From a virus: a DNA stretch of 38,183 bases. Shown here one piece after another: positions 18,265-23,334 of the stretch. Position 1 is the stretch's first letter; the number at the start of each line of letters is the position of its first letter. The DNA lies in IMG/VR virus record IMGVR_UViG_3300044623_000276, positions 1-38,183 of that record, one strand, 5' to 3'. The translations under genes and the position numbers were made by a program. The notes below the pieces were generated by a model that saw only the letters and a program-made list of their open reading frames with translations, had not been told where the DNA came from and did no database searches.

Positions 18265-18287
18265 AACAACATGATACACTAACAGAC

Positions 18288-18610
18288 GTTGGCGGGTACC
18301 GTTGAGCATCCCTACCGTGGTTGAAGGAAAGTTCCGGACTCCCTACCCGCCAACATTATTTTCTTCGAACAATAGACAAAACATAAAACTGTCTGCTACG
18401 ATCACAACCGCAACTCACGGCCGTACACCCCTTGCAAGGTGCGGGGCATCAACACCTGGGAACAGGGGTAGATCTCTATGTCATGTAGAGAAGCAGCGTG
18501 AACAACGTACAAGTTCAAACATGGTGTCGGCTAAAACAATGGCTAACGGCTACCAACTCTCACAAAGAGTGAACAGTGGGGGGAAGCACCTGTCGCACAT
18601 ACGTTTGACC
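18288..18610. ncRNA. Candidate structured RNA region (no gene)
   Basis: No convincing reading frame. The segment starts with a perfect 11-bp inverted repeat, GTTGGCGGGTA (18288-18298) with TACCCGCCAAC (18344-18354). Further perfect stems are AGACA/TGTCT (18374-18394), CCTG-GGAA-CAGG with a GNRA-type loop (18455-18466), TCTCTA/TAGAGA (18473-18491) and ACTCT/AGAGT (18556-18570). GGCTA occurs three times at 18530-18552. Inside the first loop, GGAAAGTTCCGGACTCC resembles conserved region I of bacterial RNase P RNA, but no other RNase P signature was found. The strand is undetermined. On the minus strand the first stem would be in the leader of the terminase operon. Confidence 0.45.
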
Positions 18611-19201
18611 TAGCGCACTCGCATACGCTCGCTTGCTCGCAGCGATGACCAGCACCCTTTGTCGACATGCCTCTTTTTTTGCCGTTTTTTTCTCAGCCAA
18701 AACGTTCCCGCCCACCACCCAAAGTGAACACAAAACCACACACACAGACACACCCTTATACGTATCTATGGGCCCCCGCGCCTCGGCAGACCCCCGATCA
18801 CCCGCCCCCCGTGTGCGTCGCGTCGCGTTCGCAACCCGCACCAATAGCGCGCCCATAAAGCCCATTATGTAAAGTTAGGGAGCACCTACCCCCCACTAGT
18901 GGCAAGTTCGGCACGTCATCGGGGCATCGTCGGCAGTTGCGACACGTTCGCGGGCGTTAGTTCGTAAGTTCGGGGCAACTGCGCCTAGTTGTGTGGTTGG
19001 GTTGTGTTGGTTGTGCCCGGGGTTTGGTGGCCGTTGGGGTTGTGCCCGGGGTTTGGTTTTCGGGGGGGGGTTGTGTCGGGTTGGGTGGTTTGCGGGGCTT
19101 ATATCGCTTTAGGGCGGGGCTGTTTTGGGGGAGTGCTGCTAAATAGGTTGTTTTGGGCTTGTGTGTGTTGGGTTTGGGTTTTTCGATTTTGCGGGGGTGG
19201 T
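18611..19201. other. Gene-free switch region with strong G+T skew
   Basis: This 590-bp stretch separates the minus-strand late operon from the plus-strand block. I see no believable gene: the frames that stay open give low-complexity or Arg/Pro-only peptides. It holds two runs of seven T's (18674-18680, 18685-18691), a CA-rich stretch, a C-rich stretch near 18770-18820, the palindrome CCACTAGTGG (18893-18902) and an 8-bp inverted repeat (GCAGTTGC 18933-18940 with GCAACTGC 18975-18982). From about 18985 to 19215 the plus strand is almost devoid of A and rich in G and T, including a run of nine or more G's. A replication origin or transcription-switch region is possible. Confidence 0.5.
19009..19057 (+). 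repeat. 20-bp direct repeat in G+T-rich tract
   Basis: The 20-mer ggttgtgcccggggtttggt occurs at 19009-19028 and again at 19038-19057, a 29-bp offset, inside the strongly G+T-skewed gene-free segment. Repeated G-runs (GGGG, GGTTGGG, then at least nine G's) could form quadruplex structures on the plus strand. Iterated sites next to a strand switch are typical of origins or regulator-binding arrays; no binding protein is known here. Confidence 0.7.
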
Positions 19202-19230
19202 TTCGGTTGGGGTGGTGGTTGTGTTACTAT
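19202..19230 (+). promoter_or_regulatory. Possible promoter of the plus-strand block
   Basis: TTCGGT (19202-19207), a 17-bp spacer and TACTAT (19225-19230). The -10 equals that of the strong promoter at 21661, but the -35 is poor. Twelve bases downstream is the inverted repeat GCCAC-TAG-GTGGC (19242-19254), an operator-like site overlapping the presumed transcript start. It lies 50 bp before the first plus-strand gene. Confidence 0.5.
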
Positions 19231-19279
19231 TTAGACATGTCGCCACTAGGTGGCATGCGCCGTCGGGAGTCGGCTAACC

Positions 19280-19570
19280 ATGATGATAAATAATGATGAG
19301 AGTTCAGGGCGTGAAGTTCGCGCCGTGTTAAATAGTTTGCGGGTCAATAGCGATCAGTTTGATCGGTTGTCTAGTTTTGCGCGGGGCTATTTGGCACACG
19401 CGGAGAACGACGAGAATTTTTCGGATCAGTCGTATTGTTTCGATGGTTACGAGATTGCGTTCACTGTGTCTGAGAATGGTTGGGTTTCCGTGTCGGCTTA
19501 TCCGTCTAGTTATGAGATGGGCACCGATTGGGCTAACGGTTTCAAGTTGTTTAGTGTGCGGGGGGCGTGA
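19280..19570 (+). CDS. Early-block hypothetical protein
   Basis: A 96-residue acidic, soluble protein of unknown function, rich in Ser, Asn and aromatic residues (FDGYEIAFTVSENGWVSVSAYPSS suggests beta strands). The ATG at 19280 is chosen over an upstream GTG at 19250 because GGGAG ends 10 bases before it. That GGGAG lies in the loop of a GCCG/CGGC stem (19260-19275), the loosest member of the Shine-Dalgarno hairpin family seen before three other genes. It is first in a run of four overlapping genes. Confidence 0.75.
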   Translation: MMINNDESSGREVRAVLNSLRVNSDQFDRLSSFARGYLAHAENDENFSDQSYCFDGYEIAFTVSENGWVSVSAYPSSYEMGTDWANGFKLFSVRGA

Positions 19571-19764
19571 TGACTAATGAGATCACGACGCTAGGCGACG
19601 CGGTAGAGATCGATACCCAACGGGTGCGAATTGTTTTCGTTATCCCGTCTAATTTCGATGCGGAAAGTTTCATTGATGAATTAGTAGCGTGTTATTCGGA
19701 GATGAACCCGCACGACGCGCGGCTAGTTAGTTATGAATGGGCGCGGGGGGTAAATAATGTCTAA
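19570..19764 (+). CDS. Small hypothetical protein with TLGDA N-terminus
   Basis: A 64-residue protein of unknown function. The ATG shares one base with the upstream stop (TGATG), so translation is coupled. It begins MTNEITTLGDAVEI, nearly the same as the next protein (MSNEILTLGDALNY), while the remainder (VFVIPSNFDAESFIDELVACY) is unrelated. No membrane segment is seen. Confidence 0.72.
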   Translation: MTNEITTLGDAVEIDTQRVRIVFVIPSNFDAESFIDELVACYSEMNPHDARLVSYEWARGVNNV

Positions 19765-19978
19765 TGAGATCCTGACGTTAGGCGATGCGCTTAATTATTT
19801 TGGGATCATCGGCGGGCTAGTTGCGTCGATGGTGGCGAGTGTCTACGTGTTGGCGCGTGTTGGTGAGAGTTGGGCGCGTCGCCGTTGCCAATATCGGCAC
19901 CCCGCGAGTGTTGGGCGTAGGGCGCGGATAGTTGCGCAACGTCGCGCACAATTAGACGGGCGGGGGGTGATTAAATGA
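19757..19978 (+). CDS. Small membrane protein with TLGDA N-terminus
   Basis: A 73-residue protein. After MSNEILTLGDAL comes one predicted membrane helix (YFGIIGGLVASMVASVYVLA, about residues 14-33), then a very basic cytoplasmic tail (RRRCQYRHPASVGRRAR). By the positive-inside rule the tail should be cytoplasmic. Function is unknown; it could act at the host membrane early in infection. It overlaps the neighbours by 8 and 4 bp. Confidence 0.72.
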   Translation: MSNEILTLGDALNYFGIIGGLVASMVASVYVLARVGESWARRRCQYRHPASVGRRARIVAQRRAQLDGRGVIK

Positions 19979-20196
19979 ACGTGAACGATTTAGCGATGGT
20001 ATCTAGTCAGAATGCCGACGTGCTTATCCGTGCGGAGTTAGCGGAATGTCAGAACGGCGACGGGCTAGACGGGTTGGCACTTGATCTAGTTAAGGCTATG
20101 ACAAGCGCGAACGGTGAACTATTTACCGACGGCGAATGTCTAGACATGATCGGGCGCATCGTCGATATTTGGCGGGCAACTGATCTAGACGCGTAG
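19975..20196 (+). CDS. Small acidic hypothetical protein
   Basis: A 73-residue acidic protein of unknown function, predicted helical throughout (VLIRAELAECQNGDGLDGLALDLVKAM). Its ATGA overlap with the membrane-protein stop indicates coupling. It is last in the first plus-strand run and is followed by the structured intergenic element at 20203-20266. Negatively charged small early proteins can mimic DNA, but nothing here shows that. Confidence 0.7.
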   Translation: MNVNDLAMVSSQNADVLIRAELAECQNGDGLDGLALDLVKAMTSANGELFTDGECLDMIGRIVDIWRATDLDA

Positions 20197-20202
20197 CGGA
20201 TC

Positions 20203-20266
20203 GCCTAGCCCGTTAGGGGTAGCCCGTCATAGGGCAACTAGGCACTAGCGGGGCAATTCCGCCCCG
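20203..20266 (+). ncRNA. Three-way-junction-like intergenic element A
   Basis: Outer stem GCCTAG (20203-20208) pairs with CTAGGC (20238-20243) and encloses two hairpins, CCC-GTTA-GGG (20209-20218) and GCCC-GTCATA-GGGC (20222-20235). It is followed by a third hairpin CGGGGC-AATTCC-GCCCCG (20249-20266). There is no T-run, so simple intrinsic termination is unlikely. It lies between the stop of one gene and the Shine-Dalgarno hairpin of the next. Confidence 0.55.
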
Positions 20267-20273
20267 TGAATAA

Positions 20274-20289
20274 ATAGATGGGAGTCTAT
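20274..20289 (+). promoter_or_regulatory. Shine-Dalgarno hairpin, copy 1
   Basis: ATAGA-TGGGAG-TCTAT is a perfect 5-bp stem with the ribosome-binding GGGAG displayed in a six-base loop. The initiating ATG is taken as 20294, nine bases past GGGAG; the ATG at 20288 overlaps the stem. The same 16 bases recur before the gene at 20970, and a differently paired version precedes the gene at 21711. Confidence 0.7.
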
Positions 20290-20293
20290 GACT

Positions 20294-20857
20294 ATGAGTA
20301 AGTATAAATGGGCGTTAGATTACGCCGACAAGTTAGACGAGTTAGACGCGACACGGGAGACACTTAGCGCGGAGTTATCGGCGCGGGCTAGTGGCGATCT
20401 ATTCGCGCGTTGGGGTGCGGGAGTTGCGGGGCGGGGCGTGTTGCGCAACTCCGACAAGTTGTCTATTGAGTTGTGCTACCCGACGGCGGAGTTTTCTAGC
20501 CACTCATCGGGCGCATATTGTCGGGGTATCCATTATGTCATCGTTCATCGCAACGGGGCGACGCATCGGGCGACGTTGCGAGTCAATGGCGACGTGCGGG
20601 CGGTTGGTGGCGAGTTGTCTTATTTCGTCGATGATGACGGGGCGGAGCGGGTGCCGTCGTGTTTCATTACGGATACGACACTCCCCGACGGTGCCCGCAA
20701 GATCATTAACGACGTTGCCGCCGATGAGTGGCGCAAGTTGGCGGTTAGCCCCGTTGAGTTGTGGCGGGAGTGTTTAACGTCGGCGATCCGTCGCGAGTTG
20801 TTCGCGGATAGTGCGCCCCGTGCGCGCGGGTTGGTGCGGGAGTTCGGGGGGTACTGA
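20294..20857 (+). CDS. Early-block hypothetical protein (187 aa)
   Basis: A protein of unknown function. An N-terminal helix (YADKLDELDATRETLSAELSAR) precedes a beta-rich middle (LSIELCYPTAEFSS, IHYVIVHRNGATHRATLRVNG) and a C-terminal helical part ending in basic residues. No signal or membrane segment. Start at 20294 (MSKYKWALDY) rather than 20288 by spacing from the hairpin Shine-Dalgarno. It is flanked on both sides by structured intergenic elements, so it is probably controlled individually at RNA level. Confidence 0.75.
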   Translation: MSKYKWALDYADKLDELDATRETLSAELSARASGDLFARWGAGVAGRGVLRNSDKLSIELCYPTAEFSSHSSGAYCRGIHYVIVHRNGATHRATLRVNGDVRAVGGELSYFVDDDGAERVPSCFITDTTLPDGARKIINDVAADEWRKLAVSPVELWRECLTSAIRRELFADSAPRARGLVREFGGY

Positions 20858-20868
20858 TCGACACGGTA

Positions 20869-20916
20869 GCCCTAGCCCCGCAACGGCGGGCGACACGTTC
20901 ACGACGTGTCTAGGGC
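20869..20916 (+). ncRNA. Three-way-junction-like intergenic element B
   Basis: Outer stem GCCCTA (20869-20874) pairs with TAGGGC (20911-20916) and encloses two perfect hairpins, CCCGC-AACG-GCGGG (20877-20890) and GACACGT-TCACG-ACGTGTC (20892-20910). The architecture matches element A at 20203, although the inner stems differ completely in sequence. It lies 12 bp after one stop codon and 35 bp before the next Shine-Dalgarno hairpin. Confidence 0.6.
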
Positions 20917-20950
20917 GCAAGGCTTAAACGCCGATTAACAACACAACTAA

Positions 20951-20966
20951 ATAGATGGGAGTCTAT
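20951..20966 (+). promoter_or_regulatory. Shine-Dalgarno hairpin, copy 2
   Basis: ATAGA-TGGGAG-TCTAT, identical over all 16 bases to the hairpin at 20274, again with GGGAG in the loop. The first ATG (20955) lies inside the stem-loop and would place the Shine-Dalgarno downstream of the start. The usable ATG is at 20970, eight bases past GGGAG. Confidence 0.7.
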
Positions 20967-20969
20967 GAG

Positions 20970-21590
20970 ATGATAGATAAAGACACGGCGACATCGACGA
21001 CGACGGCGACACTAGGCGACTTAGTGCGCATCGTTGGGGCGATGTCTCAACACGTAAGCACCGACGCGGCGCGGCAAGGGTTATGCGCCATCGTCATCGG
21101 GGCGGGGCAGATAACGGCGACGGATAGCTACACGGCGGCGATCTTTACGCCGACGGCGACGATCACGGCGGGCGATACCGTAATGATTAACGGGCGGGAG
21201 CTACTGACGGCGATAACTAATGCGCATAAAGCATTAAAGCGCGACGGCACCCCGACGATAGAACTAGTTAGCGACGGGCGACGTTGGGTTATGACGGCGA
21301 CGGGTGCTACGGCGACAACGACGGCGGGCGGCGATGTCATCGACGCGCACTATCCGAACGTTAACGCGGTATTTAACCAACCCGCCGACGAGTTTCACGG
21401 GTGGCTACCTACGGGCGTGAACGGCGACTATCTCGCACGGATCACGACGGCGCACGGCAAGCTAATCGGCAAGGCCGACATGCCGCTAGTGATAAAGAAT
21501 TGGCAAGGCAACGTTAAGCCGATCCAATTTGAGACAACTACCGAACTAGGCACACTCCGGCAATTACTTATGCCGGTGCGCCTAAAATAA
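20970..21590 (+). CDS. Sliding-clamp-like protein (short DnaN/beta-clamp relative)
   Basis: A 206-residue protein with beta-clamp hallmarks: AIVIGAGQITATDSYTAAIF matches the 'ATDSYRLA' strand of bacterial clamps, followed by VMINGRELLTAITNAHKAL, a mid-protein HYPNVNAVF ('FPDY'-like position) and the C-terminus LRQLLMPVRLK, which matches the conserved clamp ending with MPVRL. Bacterial beta clamps are about 370 aa with three domains. This one has room for about two, so it would need a trimer to form a ring. It should tether a polymerase to DNA. No polymerase is in the window. Start at 20970 by ribosome-site spacing. Confidence 0.72.
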   Translation: MIDKDTATSTTTATLGDLVRIVGAMSQHVSTDAARQGLCAIVIGAGQITATDSYTAAIFTPTATITAGDTVMINGRELLTAITNAHKALKRDGTPTIELVSDGRRWVMTATGATATTTAGGDVIDAHYPNVNAVFNQPADEFHGWLPTGVNGDYLARITTAHGKLIGKADMPLVIKNWQGNVKPIQFETTTELGTLRQLLMPVRLK

Positions 21591-21601
21591 CCCCCCATCG
21601 G

Positions 21602-21637
21602 TAGCCCGTCGTCGTCGATACCGGCGGCGGCGGGCTA
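21602..21637 (+). terminator. 16-bp hairpin between clamp-like gene and next promoter
   Basis: TAGCCCGTCGTCGTCG pairs over 16 bp with CGGCGGCGGCGGGCTA (three G-T pairs at regular three-base intervals), closing a four-base loop ATAC. It ends one base before the TTGACA box of the following promoter. There is no T-run, so it may terminate weakly, insulate the new promoter or act as an RNA-stability element. Like elements A and B, it begins in a GGTAGCCC context. Confidence 0.65.
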
Positions 21638-21666
21638 TTGACATTACACGACGAACACGATACTAT
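21638..21666 (+). promoter_or_regulatory. Near-consensus sigma70-type promoter
   Basis: TTGACA (21638-21643), a 17-bp spacer, TACTAT (21661-21666). The transcript would begin about 35 bases before the ATG at 21711 and drive the chain of nine overlapping or adjacent small genes to 23580. This is the strongest plus-strand promoter I found. The -10 hexamer matches the weaker candidate at 19225. Confidence 0.8.
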
Positions 21667-21692
21667 TAACTTACCTCTACAAGATAGAGCTA

Positions 21693-21708
21693 CTGAATGG
21701 GAGTTCAG
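21693..21708 (+). promoter_or_regulatory. Shine-Dalgarno hairpin, copy 3 (covarying stem)
   Basis: CTGAA-TGGGAG-TTCAG: the loop is identical to the hairpins at 20274 and 20951, but the stem sequence is different and still pairs perfectly over 5 bp. GGGAG ends seven bases before the ATG at 21711. Compensatory change of the stem with a constant loop supports a functional RNA structure. Confidence 0.72.
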
Positions 21709-21710
21709 AT

Positions 21711-21971
21711 ATGAATACTAAACGATTATATTGGGTGGCCGATTGCGGCCATGAATGGTTAGCGGTGCCACAATTTATGGCGCGACAAGTTAGCGGCATA
21801 TCGTCGTTCTCTTATATCTCACCGACGGGCACTACCGCGTACCTTGAGGGTGATTGCGATGCGGCGTTATTCTTCGCACACTATGAGCTAGACGGTAAAG
21901 AATTAGGTGAGACTAAACTTTACGAACGTCAGGCACCGTGCCGCAACTATCCGTCATATCAGGGGGCGTAA
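21711..21971 (+). CDS. Small phage protein of unknown function
   Basis: An 86-residue protein, first gene behind the strong promoter. It shows LYWVADCGHEWLAVPQ, ISSFSYISPTGTTAYLEGDCDAALF and LYERQAPCRNYPSY, a layout I associate with small early actinophage proteins without assigned function. Three cysteines are present but no clear metal motif. Its stop TAA overlaps the next ATG by one base. Confidence 0.75.
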   Translation: MNTKRLYWVADCGHEWLAVPQFMARQVSGISSFSYISPTGTTAYLEGDCDAALFFAHYELDGKELGETKLYERQAPCRNYPSYQGA

Positions 21972-22123
21972 TGATTATCGTTCGCAACCGCGACGGGAGC
22001 TACCTAATATCCGATGTCATCGACGGCTACCGTGTAGCCCGCCGATATGCCGGCCACACTAAACGCTACGCGCAACAATTATTTAGGCAAGAGATTAAAC
22101 AACTAAATAAGGCGGGCAACTAA
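21971..22123 (+). CDS. Micro-protein, 50 aa
   Basis: MIIVRNRDGSYLISDVIDGYRV starts a short beta-rich half followed by a basic helix (RYAQQLFRQEIKQLNKAG). The ATG at 21971 overlaps the upstream TAA and is preferred over an upstream frame start at 21938 that would lie within the previous gene. Unknown function; the TAATG junctions on both sides support a real gene. Confidence 0.7.
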   Translation: MIIVRNRDGSYLISDVIDGYRVARRYAGHTKRYAQQLFRQEIKQLNKAGN

Positions 22124-22281
22124 TGAGATCACTTGCGGAGATCCGGCAACGCGACGCGGTGCTACACGCGCTCGACGCCATAACTATCGGCATATTGGGC
22201 AACGAATGGAATGTCGTATCCCATATGGCGGTTAAGACAATGCTATTAAACCTAATCAACGACAAGGGAGACAACCGATGA
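22123..22281 (+). CDS. Micro-protein, 52 aa
   Basis: It begins MRSLAEIRQRDAVLHALDAI and is predicted all-helical (TMLLNLINDKGDNR at the end). Its ATG overlaps the upstream TAA and its TGA overlaps the next ATG (ATGA), so it fits the coupled chain exactly. No family is recognised. The chain continuity and the GGGAG placed for the next gene inside its 3' end are the main support. Confidence 0.68.
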   Translation: MRSLAEIRQRDAVLHALDAITIGILGNEWNVVSHMAVKTMLLNLINDKGDNR

Positions 22282-22517
22282 AAGTTAAATATCTAATCGA
22301 ACAACTAAAAGAATACGATCCCGACGACGATATTATCGTCGCTTATTGGGATCGCGACCACGTTGCGATGAACCTTAATCGCGACATTAACGACGGCCAA
22401 TGGGCAGAGATCGCCGCCGCTACGACAAAAGCACTAGATAATCTCGATTGGTGGGGCGATATCCGTTGGGTAGCTATTGAGACATTAGACGCGGAGACAA
22501 CTAATGACAACGCTTAG
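22278..22517 (+). CDS. Small acidic phage protein, 79 aa
   Basis: It starts MKVKYLIEQLKEYDPDDDIIVAYWDRD, a pattern I recognise from small conserved phage proteins that lack an assigned function. It is acidic with a C-terminal helix. GGGAG lies 10 bases before the ATG. It overlaps the previous gene by 4 bp and the next by 14 bp. Confidence 0.78.
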   Translation: MKVKYLIEQLKEYDPDDDIIVAYWDRDHVAMNLNRDINDGQWAEIAAATTKALDNLDWWGDIRWVAIETLDAETTNDNA

Positions 22518-22809
22518 ACACGTGAACGAATACCTTGCGGCCATACCGCAAGACACAATGAACGACTACTACCCGCCGGCACTATGGATCGACACGGATA
22601 CCGGCACGTATGGCGACGCTAAACGGCTAGTAATCATCGACGTATCCGAATGGAGCGACGACGAGATCGGGGTATGGGAGACAATGACCGACAGTGAACG
22701 TAATGGCTACGGCCTTGCGTATGCGGAATGGTCTCATAGCTACGGCACAACCCCTGATCTTGCGCAAGCATTAACGCCGTCAGAATATATGCGGGAGATA
22801 GGCCGATGA
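22504..22809 (+). CDS. Hypothetical acidic protein, 101 aa
   Basis: Unknown function. The sequence is rich in Asp, Tyr and Trp (PPALWIDTDTG, VIIDVSEWSDDEI), net acidic, with no membrane segment. It overlaps the genes on either side (14 and 4 bp). It may be a small binding or inhibitor protein, but there is no direct indication. Confidence 0.72.
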   Translation: MTTLRHVNEYLAAIPQDTMNDYYPPALWIDTDTGTYGDAKRLVIIDVSEWSDDEIGVWETMTDSERNGYGLAYAEWSHSYGTTPDLAQALTPSEYMREIGR

Positions 22810-22952
22810 CAAACGACACTAAATACACGGTATGGGTAGGCGGCGGCGAGATGACCGACTACTACGTGGATCATTACACGGCGACGATTATTGCCGAACA
22901 ATGGATTAAACAAGGCTACGACGACGTAAAAATAGAACGGATCAACCAATGA
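22806..22952 (+). CDS. Micro-protein, 48 aa (TVWVGGGE type)
   Basis: The product begins MTNDTKYTVWVGGGEMTDYY and ends GYDDVKIERINQ. The combination 'YTVWVGG-E' with a terminal 'GYDDV-IE' is familiar from short phage proteins of unknown role. ATGA overlaps at both ends place it in the coupled chain. Confidence 0.72.
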   Translation: MTNDTKYTVWVGGGEMTDYYVDHYTATIIAEQWIKQGYDDVKIERINQ

Positions 22953-23113
22953 TTACCGAAACAGAGTTCGAATATACAGCTCAAAATTTAGTCAAATTAT
23001 CTAAAGATAAATGGGGCGACAACGCGACGGAGTATTTAGCGGGTGCTTTAGAGAGTGTTATTACTTACAACCAAATGAAAGCTTTAATAAACAATCTTAA
23101 GAGTGAACAATGA
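22949..23113 (+). CDS. Micro-protein, 54 aa
   Basis: An all-helical short protein starting MITETEFEYTAQNLVKLSKD. It is visibly more A+T-rich than its neighbours (runs such as aatttagtcaaattatc), so it may have a different origin from the rest of the block. ATGA overlaps both adjacent genes. No function assignable. Confidence 0.66.
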   Translation: MITETEFEYTAQNLVKLSKDKWGDNATEYLAGALESVITYNQMKALINNLKSEQ

Positions 23114-23277
23114 TCCGCACGAACACTACCGACGCGTTCACAACGACGTGCCTGATCCTATTTGTGATCGCATTGTTTACCGGCAACGACAGCACCGGCC
23201 TTGATTGGCTTATCCGCGCAATATGCGTCTATCCGTTCACGCATTTAGCGTGGCGGGCATACCGCCGCACCCGCTAA
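23110..23277 (+). CDS. Small membrane protein, 55 aa
   Basis: It has a short polar N-terminus, one clear membrane helix (CLILFVIALFTG, about residues 14-25), a second moderately hydrophobic segment (WLIRAICVYPFTHLAW) and a basic end RAYRRTR. It is coupled to the upstream gene by an ATGA overlap. It could be a holin-like or superinfection-related membrane protein, but the early-type context argues against lysis. Confidence 0.66.
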   Translation: MIRTNTTDAFTTTCLILFVIALFTGNDSTGLDWLIRAICVYPFTHLAWRAYRRTR

Positions 23278-23334
23278 GTCAGGCACGTTATTAGACGGCA
23301 ACTCATATCGCGTTTCTACCGTTCACCCCGACAC

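Noticed and set aside
18291-18351. tRNA-like fold (GGCGGGT/ACCCGCC acceptor-like stem)
   Set aside because: Only 61 bases, no T-loop or anticodon arm at the right distance. Treated as part of the structured region instead.
18288-18610. Complete RNase P RNA
   Set aside because: Only the region-I-like stretch matches. The terminal ACAGAA block and the other conserved blocks are absent, and the flanking 11-bp stem closes right after it, unlike RNase P.
18560-18865. Minus-strand frame of 101 aa in the gene-free region
   Set aside because: Arg/Ala/Val-biased composition from a CA- and C-rich stretch, no ribosome site, and no overlap with neighbours as seen for real genes here.
18989-19234. Plus-strand frame of 81 aa, very Gly/Val/Trp/Cys-rich
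   Set aside because: It is a translation of the G+T-skewed tract. Composition is that of low-complexity DNA and there is no ribosome site.
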